This document shows, piece by piece, positions 1 through 12,283 of a stretch of 64,000 bases of DNA. The stretch is from positions 48,315-112,314 of the forward strand of contig JAUCBJ010008092.1 of assembly GCA_032718475.1 (NCBI GenBank), read 5' to 3'. This DNA is from Nemertoderma westbladi (lineage: Eukaryota; Xenacoelomorpha; Nemertodermatida; Nemertodermatidae). The notes below the pieces were generated by a model. That model was not told the DNA's origin, searched no databases, and saw only the letters and a list, made by a program, of their open reading frames with translations. The translations under genes were made by a program, and so were the position numbers. The number at the start of each line of letters is the position of its first letter. Within the stretch, counting starts at the first letter, position 1.

Positions 1-1097
1 AATAAGAGCTTTTCTTATAATAATGGTCCGAGATATCGCCATATATTAATTATTTAGTGAATCAGAGGTACGACAACACACAAATCTGATGCAATTGCCC
101 AGATTATCACTGATTCTTAATTATAGTAAGTAACCCACCTGTTGTGGCGCGTGTAAAACTTTCTTGATTCCGTAATATCGGCGATATATTAAACAAACAA
201 TGAGAGCAAATTGAGTTTAACGACAGAATATCAGTTAACAATGAAATTAAAATGGCATCAAGACACAGACATTAACATATTGGTATAAAGACATGAGGGC
301 ATAAAGGTGTATAACATAAAGGCATGTAATAAATGCTAGTCATCAGAAATCTGACCAGCGTATAAAGGCCCTGCATGGGAGGTAACTCCGTAGCAGTATG
401 CAATGTGCTGAGTGAGCAAAATATTCAACCAGCAGAGATTATATATCAGGTTAACTTAAGGCAATAATACGGGCCAATAAGACGTCACAAACCTTAAAAC
501 ATCCTATCACAAACCGAATATGTGTATAATGGCACTAGATGGTGTAAAAACCCTTATCAAAGAATTATTCAACAGAAACAGCCAATATTACACCGTAATC
601 AGCTTTAACAACATAAAATGTTATTTTGCTCTAAAAATCAGTACACTAAGTAATATACTGGCAGAATTTAAGAATGCAGCAACACCGCTTCCATTCATTT
701 AGCCACCAGGGTGTTAAAATTTAAGTCGTTCAAATCGTACATAGAAGAAGGTCTAGAAAGTAAATAGTTCAATTAACAATATCAAACTCAAATTATATGG
801 GACATACGTAACCAACGTATAAAAATATCTCAACTCGTGAACAAAATAAATCAAGTGGATCAATGAATATCTATCACTTCTAAATAAGCGAACTATAGTG
901 CCAGAGAGTATTTAAAACATATATAAAAGGTTTCAGTTTGTGTACAAATAAGCTAAATGAATTATTGGGGACACCACTTACTTATTTTACATATAATATA
1001 AAGTAAAGATATGAGTCATATAAAGTAAAATAGGGGTAATATAAAGTAACCAGAAAAATCAATGTTTATTCCCGGGTCTTTTTCTTTTTGGAGGGTC
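1..1097. other. AT-rich region without a recognisable gene
   Basis: Only very short open frames occur here, with no recognisable domain. A run near 985-1060 repeats a TATAAAGTA-like word three times. I see nothing else that I can assign. Confidence 0.6.
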
Positions 1098-1101
1098 ACT
1101 T

Positions 1102-1436
1102 TGTTGGGTCGGCGGGTGCAATTGTGTGTGGTGAGAGTAGGGCGATAGGTCGGGGAGTAGGTGAGGACCTAAGGCGAGGAAGGATGGAGAGTGATAGTTA
1201 GTAGAGAGTGTGCAAGTGTACCGGTAGGCGGTAGGGCAGTAGAGTGGTACTTGGGTTGCGCGGATTAGGTTTATTGCTCGGATTCAGTAATTGGTTATTG
1301 TTAATTGTGTATACTGGTTTATATTGTTATATATTACATATATATATAATAAATGATTGCATTGAAGCTCGAAGATATATTGATTATTTAAGTGACTGGG
1401 AAGTTTGGGAGAACGTTCGTTGTATTCGATGCTACA
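1102..1436 (+). repeat. 5' LTR of gypsy-like element
   Basis: 335 bp, TG...CA termini. It matches 7431-7763 almost base for base, apart from one AT dinucleotide step and a couple of substitutions. The left target duplication ACTT lies immediately upstream. Confidence 0.92.
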
Positions 1437-1689
1437 AGCGCGAGGCTGCATTTACTTACTTCCTATTACAGTATTAGGCCTACTGTATTACCGGTCAACC
1501 GGTAACATAATTTTGACACCGCTAGCCTACCACTGTAGGCCCTATACTTAACGGACGCGGTACTTAAAAGTTTAGTTCATACCAGACTGAGGTTTAAATA
1601 TATGGATAACGACGGCCAGGTGACGGGAACGTCGAGAGGTGAAGGTGAAGGTACCGGTAGCAGTGCCCGAAATTTGAGTGTAAAGTTGG

Positions 1690-3790
1690 ATGGCGTTTAA
1701 ATTTACAGGAGTGGACAACCAAAATTTCGAAGAGTGGGCGCAAAAATTCGAAGTTATCGCAGAATTACAGGATTGGGGCACTAGAAAAGCTAAATTCGCA
1801 CCATTGTTCCTCAAGAGCAATGCATTCACAGTATATCAACAGCTTTCAACCGATGACAAGGAGGATTGGGTTGTTTTGAAACAAAAGTTGAGTGAGGCTT
1901 TTTCAGTAACTCGTTTCCAAGCTTATAATTTGTTTAAAAACCGTGTTGTGCGTCCTGGTGAAACATATGAAGTCTGTTCGCGCTTTTGAAGACCTTTAGC
2001 AGTTTAACCTGCCAAAATTTATATGTCTTTTAGTTAATTAACACACCTTTAGCATACGACAATATTTTATGCTAATAAACAAAACATTAGCCGAAGCCAG
2101 CCCATGCGCGATCATTCACCCGATGGATCTACACCCGGGAGGCTGAATTCGGATGCTTAGATTTTATTATTGCAGTGTAAGGTTGCAGTGTAAACTTACT
2201 GTATTATTCGATAGATCGTTAATAATTAATTTCTGACAGATATTATTGGCTTTCGGGAAATATTAACAGTTCCTTTAGGACGTGGCGCTTTATCTATTTA
2301 AACAGAACTAAGACTTATACTAAACGCAACGATACTGCTTGTGATTAAAGTATAAAGCGTATTCTTTAGGAAATACTTTGTTACCAATCACGATCATACA
2401 CACTATTCTGCCGACAGTCAGTACATTTGATCACACATAAAGAGAGCAGTAATTGACTCACGTAGGGTCTGCTAAATAACATTGGATTCAATACACACCA
2501 CATTAATATAAATCGCAATTGTTATGTATAGCCGGTCTCTCTAACCTGTAGTGTATCAAGAAAATTGGGAATTTGGGTGATTTATCCGTATTATCCAAAG
2601 AGCAATATTTCCATCAACAAATAGGTACAATTAATAACTGACAGTAAATAGCAGTACAAACAATATGATTAGTGCAGTTAAATTAAGTGAGGTAACACCG
2701 CCGCCGGTAACAGTTATACTTTCTATAATCTAAGCAGTTTACTAGAGTTCTTACCAAAAAGCCGGTGTTTCTGGCTTAGACAGCAATAACAACAAAGTAT
2801 CAAGTAAAAACAGTAAGACTGAACACTCTCCTTATGATCGGCCGAAAAGCTACACGTCGACAGGAAAAATCGCTCTGATTGGCTCAAGCCAAACAAAGAA
2901 CCATGCATCCAATGGCTGTTTCCATGTCAGCAACCAGCTGTTACATGTCGTAATATGAATCATCACGGCTAAGCTGTGAAAGGTAGTTGGTGCATTGCAG
3001 GTTTTTTTGCCTTACCATGTCCGCCAAAACACGTATATAGCAGAATGACTTTTATGTCCGTTAAAACACCTGTAACGGTACCTTGCGGGCGAGGGGAATA
3101 TATATACAGTTAGAGAACCTTTTTAGAGTATTCCAGCGCCTGGGGGGAAACTGGATTGCGAAGCAAAAGGGGCCAGTTATATCCCACAGAAGCTTTTACA
3201 AAGTCTTCCTAGCCGACTTAAAGCGATTATTATCCTTGGCTGGGATTTCAGATGCGACTAATGTTATGCTACAGAGTCAATTCATTGCGGGTTTACCTGT
3301 GGAAGTTTCTTCACAGCTTCGAAAGTCTTTGGCCGCGGATGGGGTTTCTGTACCGTTGTCAGAGCTGGTTGCTAGGGCTCGTAATGTACTAGCAGCAATT
3401 GAGGATGCTGAGGGGTTTACAATCACTGGAGCCATGGTAAATTCGGATCGTAGCCGTGGAGTTGGGAACTATTCAACCCGCCTGCCTACACGTGGTGGAG
3501 GGGGACAACGTTTTAATGGAGACAGGCTGATGTGTTGGCGATGTGGCCAGGTGGGCCATTTACGTAAATACTGTATGCAGGTTACACCGGTATCTCAGCC
3601 TGTTACTGGCGGGTTAACAGGACCGATGACAGGGGCCCGTTGCTATGGATGTGGGGGAAGAGGACACATGCGTCGCGAATGTACTACAGTAAATGGGCCG
3701 AGTTCGGGAAACTGGCGAGGGGGGGCATCTGTGCAACCTCAGCTTTATATAGCTATAGGTGCTCCCCATATAATAAATGTTTACCTGTAG
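1690..3790 (+). pseudogene. gag: gag of gypsy-like element, split by solo LTR
   Basis: The capsid-like part begins at ATG 1690 (MAFKFTGVD..) and runs to about 1974. It resumes at about 3206 in a different frame after a 1,226-bp solo LTR. The insertion plus its 5-bp duplication is 1,231 bp, so gag frame 1 upstream corresponds exactly to frame 2 downstream. The C-terminal part carries two CCHC zinc knuckles, CWRCGQVGHLRKYC and CYGCGGRGHMRREC, typical of retroelement nucleocapsids that bind RNA. A short ORF from ATG 1602 ends at 1700 in the frame one base earlier and may be the original N-terminus, displaced by a small indel. Gag ends at TAG 3788-3790, overlapping pol by 14 nt. Known: gag forms the intracellular particle. 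Inferred: no functional product here. Confidence 0.82.
1975..3200. mobile_element. Solo LTR inserted in gag
   Basis: The segment begins TGTTCGCG and ends CTTTTACA, giving TGT...ACA termini. It is flanked by the 5-bp direct repeat AAGTC at 1970-1974 and 3201-3205. No coding capacity was found. This is the signature of a solo LTR left by recombination between two LTRs of another element. The gag codons on either side fit together across it. Its parent family is not present elsewhere in the window. Confidence 0.75.
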
Positions 3791-6700
3791 TAAATGTTTA
3801 TCCACTGTGTCATTTAATGAAATAGTTTGTAATTTATCAGTGGGATTAGATACATTTTGTACTCATTCATTGATTTCACAGGGTTTTTTAGACCGAAATA
3901 ATGTAAAGTATGATTATTGTGTAAAGACTCTAAATACTTTAGGTGACAAAGTGCCTTTGGTTGGTATGGTGTCATGTACTTTATTCAATGCACCAGGTGT
4001 TAGCCAGCCAGTAGAACTTCAACTGCATGTTGTTGATACAGAATCACTATTTGGGACGGATGCATTATTTGGTATCGATGTAATTCAACATGTTGGTGGT
4101 ATTAACTTATCCTATGACAGGCAGTCTGGTGCAATGGCTGTTTGTTTGACTCAAAGTGTGATCAGTGGTGACAGTAAAGTACAGAGCCTTGGAAGGCTCC
4201 ATAGTGAAGTCATTGAAACACCATTACAAAGTAGTGTTTGCTCTGCTGCTTTCCAGGATGCTGGGGGAGACAAAGTGGAAGTGTATGGGCGTGATGAGCA
4301 GTCTATCAGGGGTGTGCATAGTGAGTTAAATGTTAATGCACCTGAATGGTTCCCCCCCAGACATACTGTTCCGTATCCCCGTCTGGGTAAATTTATTAAG
4401 GTTGCTAAAAGTGTGAATGGAGATGTTGAACTTGTTGAGAAATATTTTGTAGTTACATGGCTGAATGAAAAACGATATTGGGAATTGAAATGGACATGGA
4501 AAGGGGGAAACCCTCCGATAAAACATCTGGGGTCTGGTCTTGGGGATTATGGCATCACTATAGGGCAACCACAAAGTAAACTCCTTAATGCTGAGGTTAA
4601 CAAATGGATAGAAAATGGCTGGGTTGAGAAATATGAGAGGGAAATGCATGGGGAACTGAGAGGACTTCTTCCACTCATTCCCGTATTACAGGAACACAAA
4701 GATACTACTCCTGTGCGACCTGTTTTAGACTATACACCCCTAAATAAGTGTGTTCAAGCTGATCCAGGGCGCCAAGTCGCAGTTTGTGATAAAGCTGTGC
4801 GTAGCTGGCGAAAAATGGGGAATCATACTAGGAGTCTAGACCTATCTAAGGCATACTTACAAATTCATGTTGTAGATGACCTTTGCCTATATCAGGGTAT
4901 GCTTTGGGATGGAACCATTTATATTATGAAACGTATGGGATATGGCTTAGAAATTGCACATAAAGTGTTGAATGCTGTTGTACTCTTTGTGTTAGATACA
5001 GCTGGATACTCCCCTGATGAGGTAGAAAAATATGTAGACGACATATATGTCAATGAGGATAAGGTCAAAGTGGAAGACGTTAGGGTTAACCTTGCATGCT
5101 ATGGGTTAGTTACCAAAGAACCCACAGGTCCAAATGAAATGCGCCTACTTGGCATAGATGTTCAATCCAATAAGTGTGGTGTTTTGCAATGGAAACGATT
5201 TTTAAAGTCATTACTGTCTGTGCCGCATCCGTTGACCAAACGTCAGCTGTTTTCTTGGTGTGGTAAGATTGTTGCGCACTATCCTGTTGCAAGCTATTTA
5301 CGTGTGTGTTGCTGCTGGCTTAAACGCCAATGCAGTGATGGAATGTGGGACAGTAGTGTTAATGATGTAGTTGAGACATTAGCCCACGATCTATATCATA
5401 TGATCGAACTCGATGATCCTGTGAAGGGGCAATGGACAGTGCTGGACAAAGATGATACTAAGGTTGACATCTGGGTTGACTCTAGTGATATTGCACGAGC
5501 AGTTGTTTTGGAAGTTGATGGTGTTGTGGTGGAGGATGGTGCATGGTTGCGAAAATTAAAAGATTCAATGCACATTAACATTGCTGAGCTTGATGCTGTT
5601 ATTGATGGTTTAAATCTTGCAGTAAAGTGGAACTTAGTGACTAAGAACTACAATATATTTACCGATTCAGAGACAGTAAATAGGTGGTTGTGCCAAATGC
5701 TTGGAAATGTACAGCGATTCAAAATAGGGGGACTGTCTGAGGTTATTGTAAAAAGACGTCTGCAAGTGATTGAAGAAATTGTTGACTGTTATCATTGGAA
5801 TATTAATGTTATCAAAGTTGCTTCTAAGGATAATAAGGCTGATCGATTGACCAGAATTCCTGAAAGGTGGAGAAAAATTGTTCGGGCAGTTGAACATGCT
5901 GTTGATGATGATGTTATATGTGCTGGTGCACATTTACCTAAGACCGTTGTTGGAATAGATGTTGGTATAATTTGTGCGAGGCAGGATGCTAATCTGGAAT
6001 TAGCTGCCGTGAGACATGCCATAAATACCAATGATTGGAGTGAAGTCTCAAAGCATTGTGTTTATAAAGGTTTGAAGTCGCAGCTGCAAGTTGATTCATC
6101 TGGCTTGCTTTTAAGATAAGTTAAAATTCCTCCTAATGATGTGGTTGATGTACCTGTGATTCCCAGTGATTTAGAGGCTGATGTCATTAGAAGAGGTCAT
6201 TGCTCTTCTGGTCATAGCTGTTGGGAGATATCCAGGAATTATTTACGACGTATATGTTATTTTCCATCCATGGCAATAAAATGTCAGGAATTTGTAAGCA
6301 CCTGTAGAGAGTGTTGTTTGGCTAACCCGGTTAAACCAGAAAGTAGTTATCCCTCAGAGAGAACTGTAATAGCTGACCATCCATGGCAAATTGTGTTTGT
6401 TGATTCTCTCAAGGTGGGTGAATCTTCATTGTTGGTTATGGTTGATTCGCTTTCAAAGTGGGCTGAAGTATAATCTGTTCCATCTTTGTCTGCAGCAGAT
6501 GTGACACCTATATTTCTTAATAAGTGTATACAATGGGTCCCCCCTGAAGTCATTCGTTCTGATGCTGGTCCTGAATTTGTAAATGGTCTGATAAAAAGTG
6601 TGCAGGCCGTGTTCGGTTTTAAAATGTTACACGGTGCAGTTAGAAATCCTCGAAGCCAAGGTGTTGTGGAACGTTACCACCGTACTTTTTTGACGATCTT

Positions 6701-7407
6701 AAGAAAAACTTTGATCAACCGACAAACGAATAGTGGTAAATGCACAGTAGAACAAGATGAGTTAAATTGGATTCTTTATTACTACCGTAATCGTCCTAAT
6801 ACTTCAATTGGTATATCACCCATGAAAGCCTTTTGTGGTTGGGAACAGGGTGCAATCAATTGGACAAGTGCAAAAGGATACAGCCCTAGTACATGGGTTG
6901 GTTACCGCATGAAACTAGCCGCCGAGTTGTTTGATTTCTTGGAGCTACAACTCTCAGCATTAGATAATGACCTAAAAATTGTAACAAGGCAGTTCACTGC
7001 GGGGGACAGTGTTTTTCTACGAAGAGACCCCAGGGCCGGAAAGGCATTCACTCCCTGGGAAGATGGGTGGATGGTTGTGGGACAGAAGGGACTGGCTACT
7101 TACCTGATAAAGCACAAAAACCATAAACGCCGGCAAAAGATTGTAAATGTAGATTTGTTGAAGACACCCGATGAAACAACAAATAAAACTAACATTACTC
7201 TTAACAACTTTACAACTGGTCCCATTCGAGAAGTAGTTACCGATTCGAATTCATTAGATGAAGTTATTGTTGAATTGGAGTCTCCAAAGTATTGGTGAAG
7301 GAGTCTTATCTAGTAGTGAGAGCGATGTTAGTGAGTGTGAGGACACACGTGGGGTTATCACTAGGAGCGGCCGGATTGTGAAACCTCCAAAATACTATGG
7401 TTATTGA
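3777..7407 (+). pseudogene. pol: pol of gypsy-like element (protease-RT-RNase H-integrase)
   Basis: One frame from ATG 3777 carries all pol domains. The protease has LDTFCTHSLIS, with Phe where the catalytic triad normally has Gly. RT shows VRPVLDY near residue 311, SLDLSKAYLQI near 352 and the catalytic YVDDI near 418. RNase H starts near residue 563 (DIWVDSS) with its acidic residues. Integrase shows the HHCC zinc finger (H..GH..TCREC), then VFVDSL, IRSDAGPEF and GVVERYH for the D-D-E core. TAA codons interrupt the frame at 6117-6119 and 6471-6473. At about 7296 a one-base shift displaces the C-terminal tail, which resumes at 7300 and ends TRSGRIVKPP..YYGY at 7407. The frame lies +1 relative to gag. 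Domain order identifies Ty3/gypsy; BEL is excluded because the C-terminal DUF5641 is absent. Confidence 0.85.
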
Positions 7408-7420
7408 GAAAATACAATTG

Positions 7421-7430
7421 CAGGGGGAGA
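7421..7430 (+). other. Polypurine tract
   Basis: CAGGGGGAGA abuts the 3' LTR and is the expected primer site for plus-strand DNA synthesis in an LTR element. Confidence 0.75.
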
Positions 7431-7763
7431 TGTTGGGTCGGCGGGTGCAATTGTGTGTGGTGAGAGTAGGGCGATAGGTCGGGGAGTAGGTGAGGACCTA
7501 AGGCGAGGAAGGATGGAGAGTGATAGTTAGTAGAGAGTGTGGAAGTGTACCGGTAGGCGGTAGGGCAGTAGAGTGGTACTTGGGTTGCGCGGATTAGGTT
7601 TATTGCTCGGATTCAGTAATTGGTTATTGTTAATTGTGTATACTGGTTTATATTGTTATATTACATATATATATAATAAATGATTGCATTGAAGCTCAAA
7701 GATATATTGATTATTTAAGTGACTGGGAAGTTTGGGAGAACGTTCGTTGTATTCGATGCTACA
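7431..7763 (+). repeat. 3' LTR of gypsy-like element
   Basis: 333-bp copy of the LTR at 1102-1436, followed by the right target duplication ACTT at 7764-7767. Confidence 0.92.
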
Positions 7764-7826
7764 ACTTGCGACGTGTCATTGGTGGGGAACCGTTATTTGG
7801 TGAAGAAGGTGGGGAACTTCGCACTT

Positions 7827-8064
7827 TTAGCCCTTCAGCGGCGGAAGGGTGATTTCCAAATAATCTGAAAGGGCCGCGACTGCCTGCACATTTGGTCCAC
7901 CAGTGGATGTTTCCGGTTGAGGTTCGATAACCGTAGTTGCCGCCGGAATGGAATAGTGTAATAACTTCACACCCTTTCGGAGTACTTTAGCCAGTGAAGA
8001 TCTAGAGGAAGGGGTTAACGTGGATTGTACCGCTTTCTTAAGTATGGCGGCAGTGACCGGTCCT
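7827..8064 (-). pseudogene. C-terminal piece of decayed ORF C-like accessory gene
   Basis: Reading minus from the TTAA at 8065-8068, an open frame of about 80 codons continues exactly in the frame of the gene fragment ending at 10322. The intervening DNA is a TTAA-flanked MITE. The frame ends at TAA 7829-7827, rich in Ser, Thr, Pro and Lys (KGPVTAAILKKAVQS..). Its last codon lies 60 bp from the gypsy-like insertion. The tail itself has no recognised domain; its assignment rests on frame continuity across the MITE. Confidence 0.6.
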
Positions 8065-8068
8065 TTAA

Positions 8069-10318
8069 CCCTATTAAACCCGGGGGGGGGGGGGGGGGGG
8101 GGGTCAATATGAACCCCCCCGTGGTTTTTTTATTATAATTCTGAAACAAACGCAGTTGGGAATCTGAAATTTTATGACTTTTCCTAAAAATCTATTGTCT
8201 TCCTAGAAGTGAAAACCGTTTTCAAAAATATTGGGTACTTTTCGAGTTATAGCACCATTTTTTAGCCCTACTTTTGGCACTTTTTTGAGACGTTTTTTTG
8301 AAAATTACATTTCATTAAATATGAATTGTAACATCTCTATTTTTTATTTACACCGGTTTTTTGGTGTTAGAAATTGGATGGAATTCATATAAATTGATTT
8401 AGAAATTTCAAACTTGTTTTTTTCGGTGGGTGCCAAATTTTGGTGCCAGCACCAAATTTTGAAATATGTCAATTTTGTAAATTTATTGTTTGAAACTTGT
8501 TTTTTACGAAATTGGGGTTTTTTGGGGTTCTGGATTCGATGAAATATATACGAGTTGCACCAAGCGTATCAAACTCGTATTTTTCGGTGCTGTGTGCAAA
8601 TTTTGGTGTTAGCACGAAATTTTGAAAATCCATTCAATAGATAAAATTGCTTGTGACAATTTATTTCTTGCGTTTTAGAGGTTTATGGCTGTTCTGAATT
8701 CAATGTAATATATAATTATCGAACTAGACATCTCAAACTTGTATTTTTCGGATGTGGGTGCAAAATGTGGTGCTAGTACCAAATACCAAAAGCACCAAAA
8801 ATATATCAATTGATTGTGTCACCTTGTTTCATGCGTTATACGGGTTTGTGATGGTTCTGAATTCAATGGAATCAGTAAAAATTTCATAAGAGTTCTCAAA
8901 CTTGTATTTTTCGCCGGTGGGTGAAAATTGTTGTGCCAGCACCAAATTTTGGAAAATATGCAAATTGATCAGTAGATACAGTACAGGCCACCAGAAAACG
9001 CAGATTTGTACAATTGTGAACACATTTTATCAAATGTGTACCAGTGTAATGTAATGTTGTTGAACGGGACAATTGAACATAATTGAATTGGCAACAACCA
9101 AAATTTTTTCGCCAAAGGATACAATTGAATACTTTTGAAACGCTTAGTAATCTGGAAACTCTCTGTAGTTTGCCGCGAACTGTCACTCACTGTAGCTGGA
9201 AATGCGATAAGGATTTTGTTTACCTTTATAGTGTGCAGTTAATAGTGTCTAGTAGGCAGCCCTATAGTTAGTGATGTTAAGGCATCTTCTGGTGTTTCTC
9301 TGTGCCCTCCCGGTGTCAGACTAATGGCGCGACATCTCCCTGCACTGGTCTAGGCTCCTCCATCCACATACCCATCCACTCCCATACACCCCATGAACCT
9401 CCATGTGGTCTTGTATGTAGTTCTCTCTCTACCAATACAGCCCGTGTCCGCAATATTACGCCCTGGGGGCTCTCTCATCTACCTGATATCAGACATACAG
9501 GCGCACCGCACACAAAGCCTTTGTCGGTCCCAGCAAGTTAGCCTCCTGCTGTGTGATCTAGAAGATAACTCGCCATAACCTGCCAATCAGATGACTTGAA
9601 CAAATGTGTTCACATGTGATCACATTGGATGAAATCTGCTTTTTCTGGTGCCCTGTACTCTAGTATCACCTTGTTTCTTGCGTTATACGGGTTTATGAGA
9701 GTCCTGAATCCGATGGGATCAATAAAAACAGCACTGGACATCGCAAACTTGTACTTTTTGGTGATGGGTACGAAATTTGGTGCTAGCACCAAAATTTGCC
9801 AAATTACGCCGAAAAATACAAGTATCAATGATCTGGCATATTAGAAATGTATTCCATTAGAATCAGCGCCCTCGAAAACCTGAAAATGTGAATTTATAGC
9901 ATCGTATAAGTGAATTAAAAATTTTGTGTTCTACTTGAAAAGTGCTGGTTACTTGTTTTTTTCATTTTTTCCCTACGCAGAGAGGACTAAACAGCCATTT
10001 ATAGTAATCATATCATTTTTAAATATTTTACAATGTATTTTGCACCCAGAAAACATGTATTGAAAAATAATTAGCCGAAAATGTAACTTTCAAATTTTGT
10101 GAAAATTGTGCACTACTTGTAATTTTGGTGCTGCAATATAACCACCCCAGTACATTTTTTCGAAAATTTTTTTTTTCGGTCTGATCCAGACAAGTGATAC
10201 CTACGTACAAACAAAAAATCAGACGTTTTCGTAAATATTTGTAGATTTTAGAGGGGGGGTCAATATGACCCCCCCCCCCGGTATTTGTACAACATTTTAT
10301 AGCCCGGTACTAATAGGG
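8069..10318 (-). mobile_element. piggyBac-like TTAA MITE, copy 1 (with nested MITE)
   Basis: 2,250 bp between TTAA duplications at 8065-8068 and 10319-10322. Terminal inverted repeats are CCCTATTA followed by a CCGG-containing stretch. Subterminal palindromes near GGGTCAATATGA(C)CCC sit just inside both ends. TTAA duplications and CCC-starting termini are the hallmark of the piggyBac superfamily; no transposase is encoded. Excluding a nested 682-bp element, it matches copy 2 at 14547-16100 in inverse orientation. The core is built of units of about 160 bp, each containing a TACAAGTTT-like word followed by TTTGGTGCTAGCACCAAA. A long G tract lies at 8082-8102. Confidence 0.85.
8979..9660. mobile_element. 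TA-flanked MITE nested in MITE copy 1
   Basis: Ends are CAGTACAGGCCACCAGAAAA on the left and, read inward on the other strand, GAGTACAGGGCACCAGAAAA on the right. The inverted repeats extend about 29 bp. TA lies on each side (8977-8978 and 9661-9662). Copy 2 has a single TA at the equivalent site, so copy 2 gives the empty site. TA duplication and CAGT-type termini suggest the Tc1/mariner/pogo group. 682 bp, no coding capacity. Confidence 0.82.
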
Positions 10319-10321
10319 TTA

Positions 10322-12240
10322 AGGGTTTGTGATAAAGTCATGACACCTCCTCTGTCTGAAACATACCTTAGAGGCTTGACTGTCTCTTCCGCAAGATGTG
10401 TGGTATGACGGAGGTATGTAATGCGATCCGAAGTTTGTAACAACTCAGGATTGGCGGCAACGAACTCGTAACTAAGATTGGAGTCTTTTCGAATAAAATC
10501 GATAAGGTTATAAGTTGTCACATCACCGGGGTTCATACGGCGAAGGAATGTGCGCACGTATTGAACGTTGGTGAGCTCCGAGACTGTTAACAGTAGTTGG
10601 TAGTCAGGAAGGTGGGATCGTTGCTCTTCAATCGCAAAGGCATAGGGGTTGAAGGCAAAGACTCCGCAACCGCAATATGAGCGGGAAGACTCATAACGGA
10701 GGCGCGTGATTTGATGTAAATCTGCGGAATGTAATTCCACAATTTAATATACTTTAGGAGGGATGTTTCATCGTCCCGTTGTGTCAAGTGAAAGGGGCAA
10801 GAGCCCAGATAATGTCCCTTTAATAGACATTTGTCGCATTGTTCCAAGAATTGCGGACAGTTAAAGAACGTGTGATCATTAAACAATCTACAATACGGAC
10901 AATGAAGGGGTACGTCAGAACATTGTGAATATGTTTGACAAATCGTGCCGGTAGGTGGCGCTTTATCCGCATGGGAGCCACATTGAATGCAGCGCTTTCA
11001 ACCTTGTGATACGGCGGAACGAAAGTCAAATCTCGTTAATGGCTGTGGTCCAAGGTGCCATGGTATAATAAACTCGCCGTCATCGTCTTACTCAGAAGTT
11101 GGATGGATGGGTTTGGATTCTAAAACTGTCCGCTTGTAAAACGTAGTCATTTAAGTAGGAAGCTAACTGCTTATCCGAGGTTTGGACAATTGAGACTGAA
11201 TACCCAAACTTGAGGATGGGGCGTTCTAGAATAGTGGAATGTAGGTTTTTGACGCACACATCCTTGAATATGGCGAAACCCTTTCGGTTTAGGTCCTCAA
11301 AAGCGGACAAACGCTTATTTACCTATCCCTTCAGAGCAGGGTCATGGAACTGGCTGTCAATGCCGAAGAAGGGGAATAAGAACCTTCGAAAACATTCGAA
11401 ACTTTGGAATTTCCCTTCAAGATTAACCTTAGCAAGCTGGGTTACGAGAAGAAAAGGGTGGGACCTCAGAGTCCTACTACAAGTATCAGCTAACCAACCT
11501 GATACGGCAGAGTTCTCGTAAATCATGTAAATAGTGAGAGAAGGCTGAAGAGGGACACTAATGTTAGAATAAACAGCACCAGGGGCGGTCAAAGGACAAT
11601 TGAAGTAATAAAGGGAATAATTATCACTGTATAGGTTTAAATAACAGTTATACCGACCTTCCTTGAAATCCCTACCGAGTTCATGGAACGAAATGTGTCT
11701 GATGCCGTTACATTCAGCTCTACGCATCCCGTTTCCTACGCGTTCATAAATGACACAGAAGAAGCCACGCCACATTCCTGGGCCCATGGGAGCATCATTT
11801 GAGTGTCCGCAAAAGGGTAAGGGATGTCTAATAAGGAGTCAAAGTCTTTATACAAGTCGGGATATATCGCTGAACCGAGTTTACCGATCCTCTCGTTGAA
11901 CAACAGGTCGAGAACGGGTTGGGGCAACATTGAAGGCTCAATGCCGAGCGTAGGGTGACGTTTGGTTTTAATAACGTATCGGTAGGACTTCTCGAACTGT
12001 CCATGCTGAGGTAGCGCGTCAGCGCTACGGGAGATTCGTGTGAATACATGGGTGGCTCTGGTTAAGCCATGGATATGTATTAATCGGGTAGTACCGAGTT
12101 CATCGTTCGATACAGAACCTTCATTACCGTATAGCATTACGCCATATTGTTGGATAATCATCCACTTCAACCGGCGTCCATAAGCTATCGAGGGAACCAA
12201 TGGAGCTTCGGGCGATAACTACCGATTTGTAGCTTTGGAC
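10322..12240 (-). pseudogene. Decayed homologue of giant-element ORF C (zinc-knuckle accessory gene)
   Basis: Successive minus-strand frames match ORF C of the giant element (27020-30427). Near 12190-11780 the residues YGNEGS, THVFTR and FADTQMMLPWAQE correspond to CDNEGG, THVFMR and FVDTKLLLLWAQD. Near 11560-11230 the match is WLADTCSRTLRSHPF and RGFAIF-like residues. Near 10990-10790 lies a Cys/His cluster (CIQCGSH.., CPYCRLFNDHTFFNC, CDKCLLKGHYLGSC) equivalent to the three knuckles of ORF C. The rest matches the downstream CGYCG..DLPQ region. The reading is broken by a frameshift near 11770, an in-frame TAG near 11324, a TGA just before the first knuckle, and others, so it is a pseudogene. 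It probably derives from another large BEL-type element, although no pol is adjacent. Confidence 0.72.
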
Positions 12241-12283
12241 GCAGTCTAAGGTCGCAGTCACTTGCGGTCGGTCAGATTGTAAT

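Larger units (their letters stand above)
1102..7763 (+). mobile_element. Ty3/gypsy-like LTR retrotransposon, complete but inactivated
   Basis: Two near-identical LTRs bound a gag-protease-RT-RNase H-integrase order, which is the Ty3/gypsy arrangement. The LTRs start TGTTGGG and end GCTACA. They are flanked by a 4-bp direct duplication, ACTT, at 1098-1101 and 7764-7767, so both ends of the insertion are present. The element is 6.66 kb, of which 1.23 kb is a later solo-LTR insertion in gag with its target duplication. It cannot be active as it stands: gag is split, pol has two in-frame TAA codons and a late frameshift, and the protease motif is altered. The LTRs differ by about three changes, so it inserted fairly recently and decayed mainly internally. 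No standard tRNA primer site was recognised after 1436. Clade within Ty3/gypsy is not resolved. Confidence 0.88.

Noticed and set aside
6117-6473. In-frame TAA codons in several elements could mean TAA is a sense codon.
   Set aside because: ORFs elsewhere end normally at TAA, TAG and TGA, the interrupted genes also carry frameshifts, and ORF B has none. Decay explains it better.
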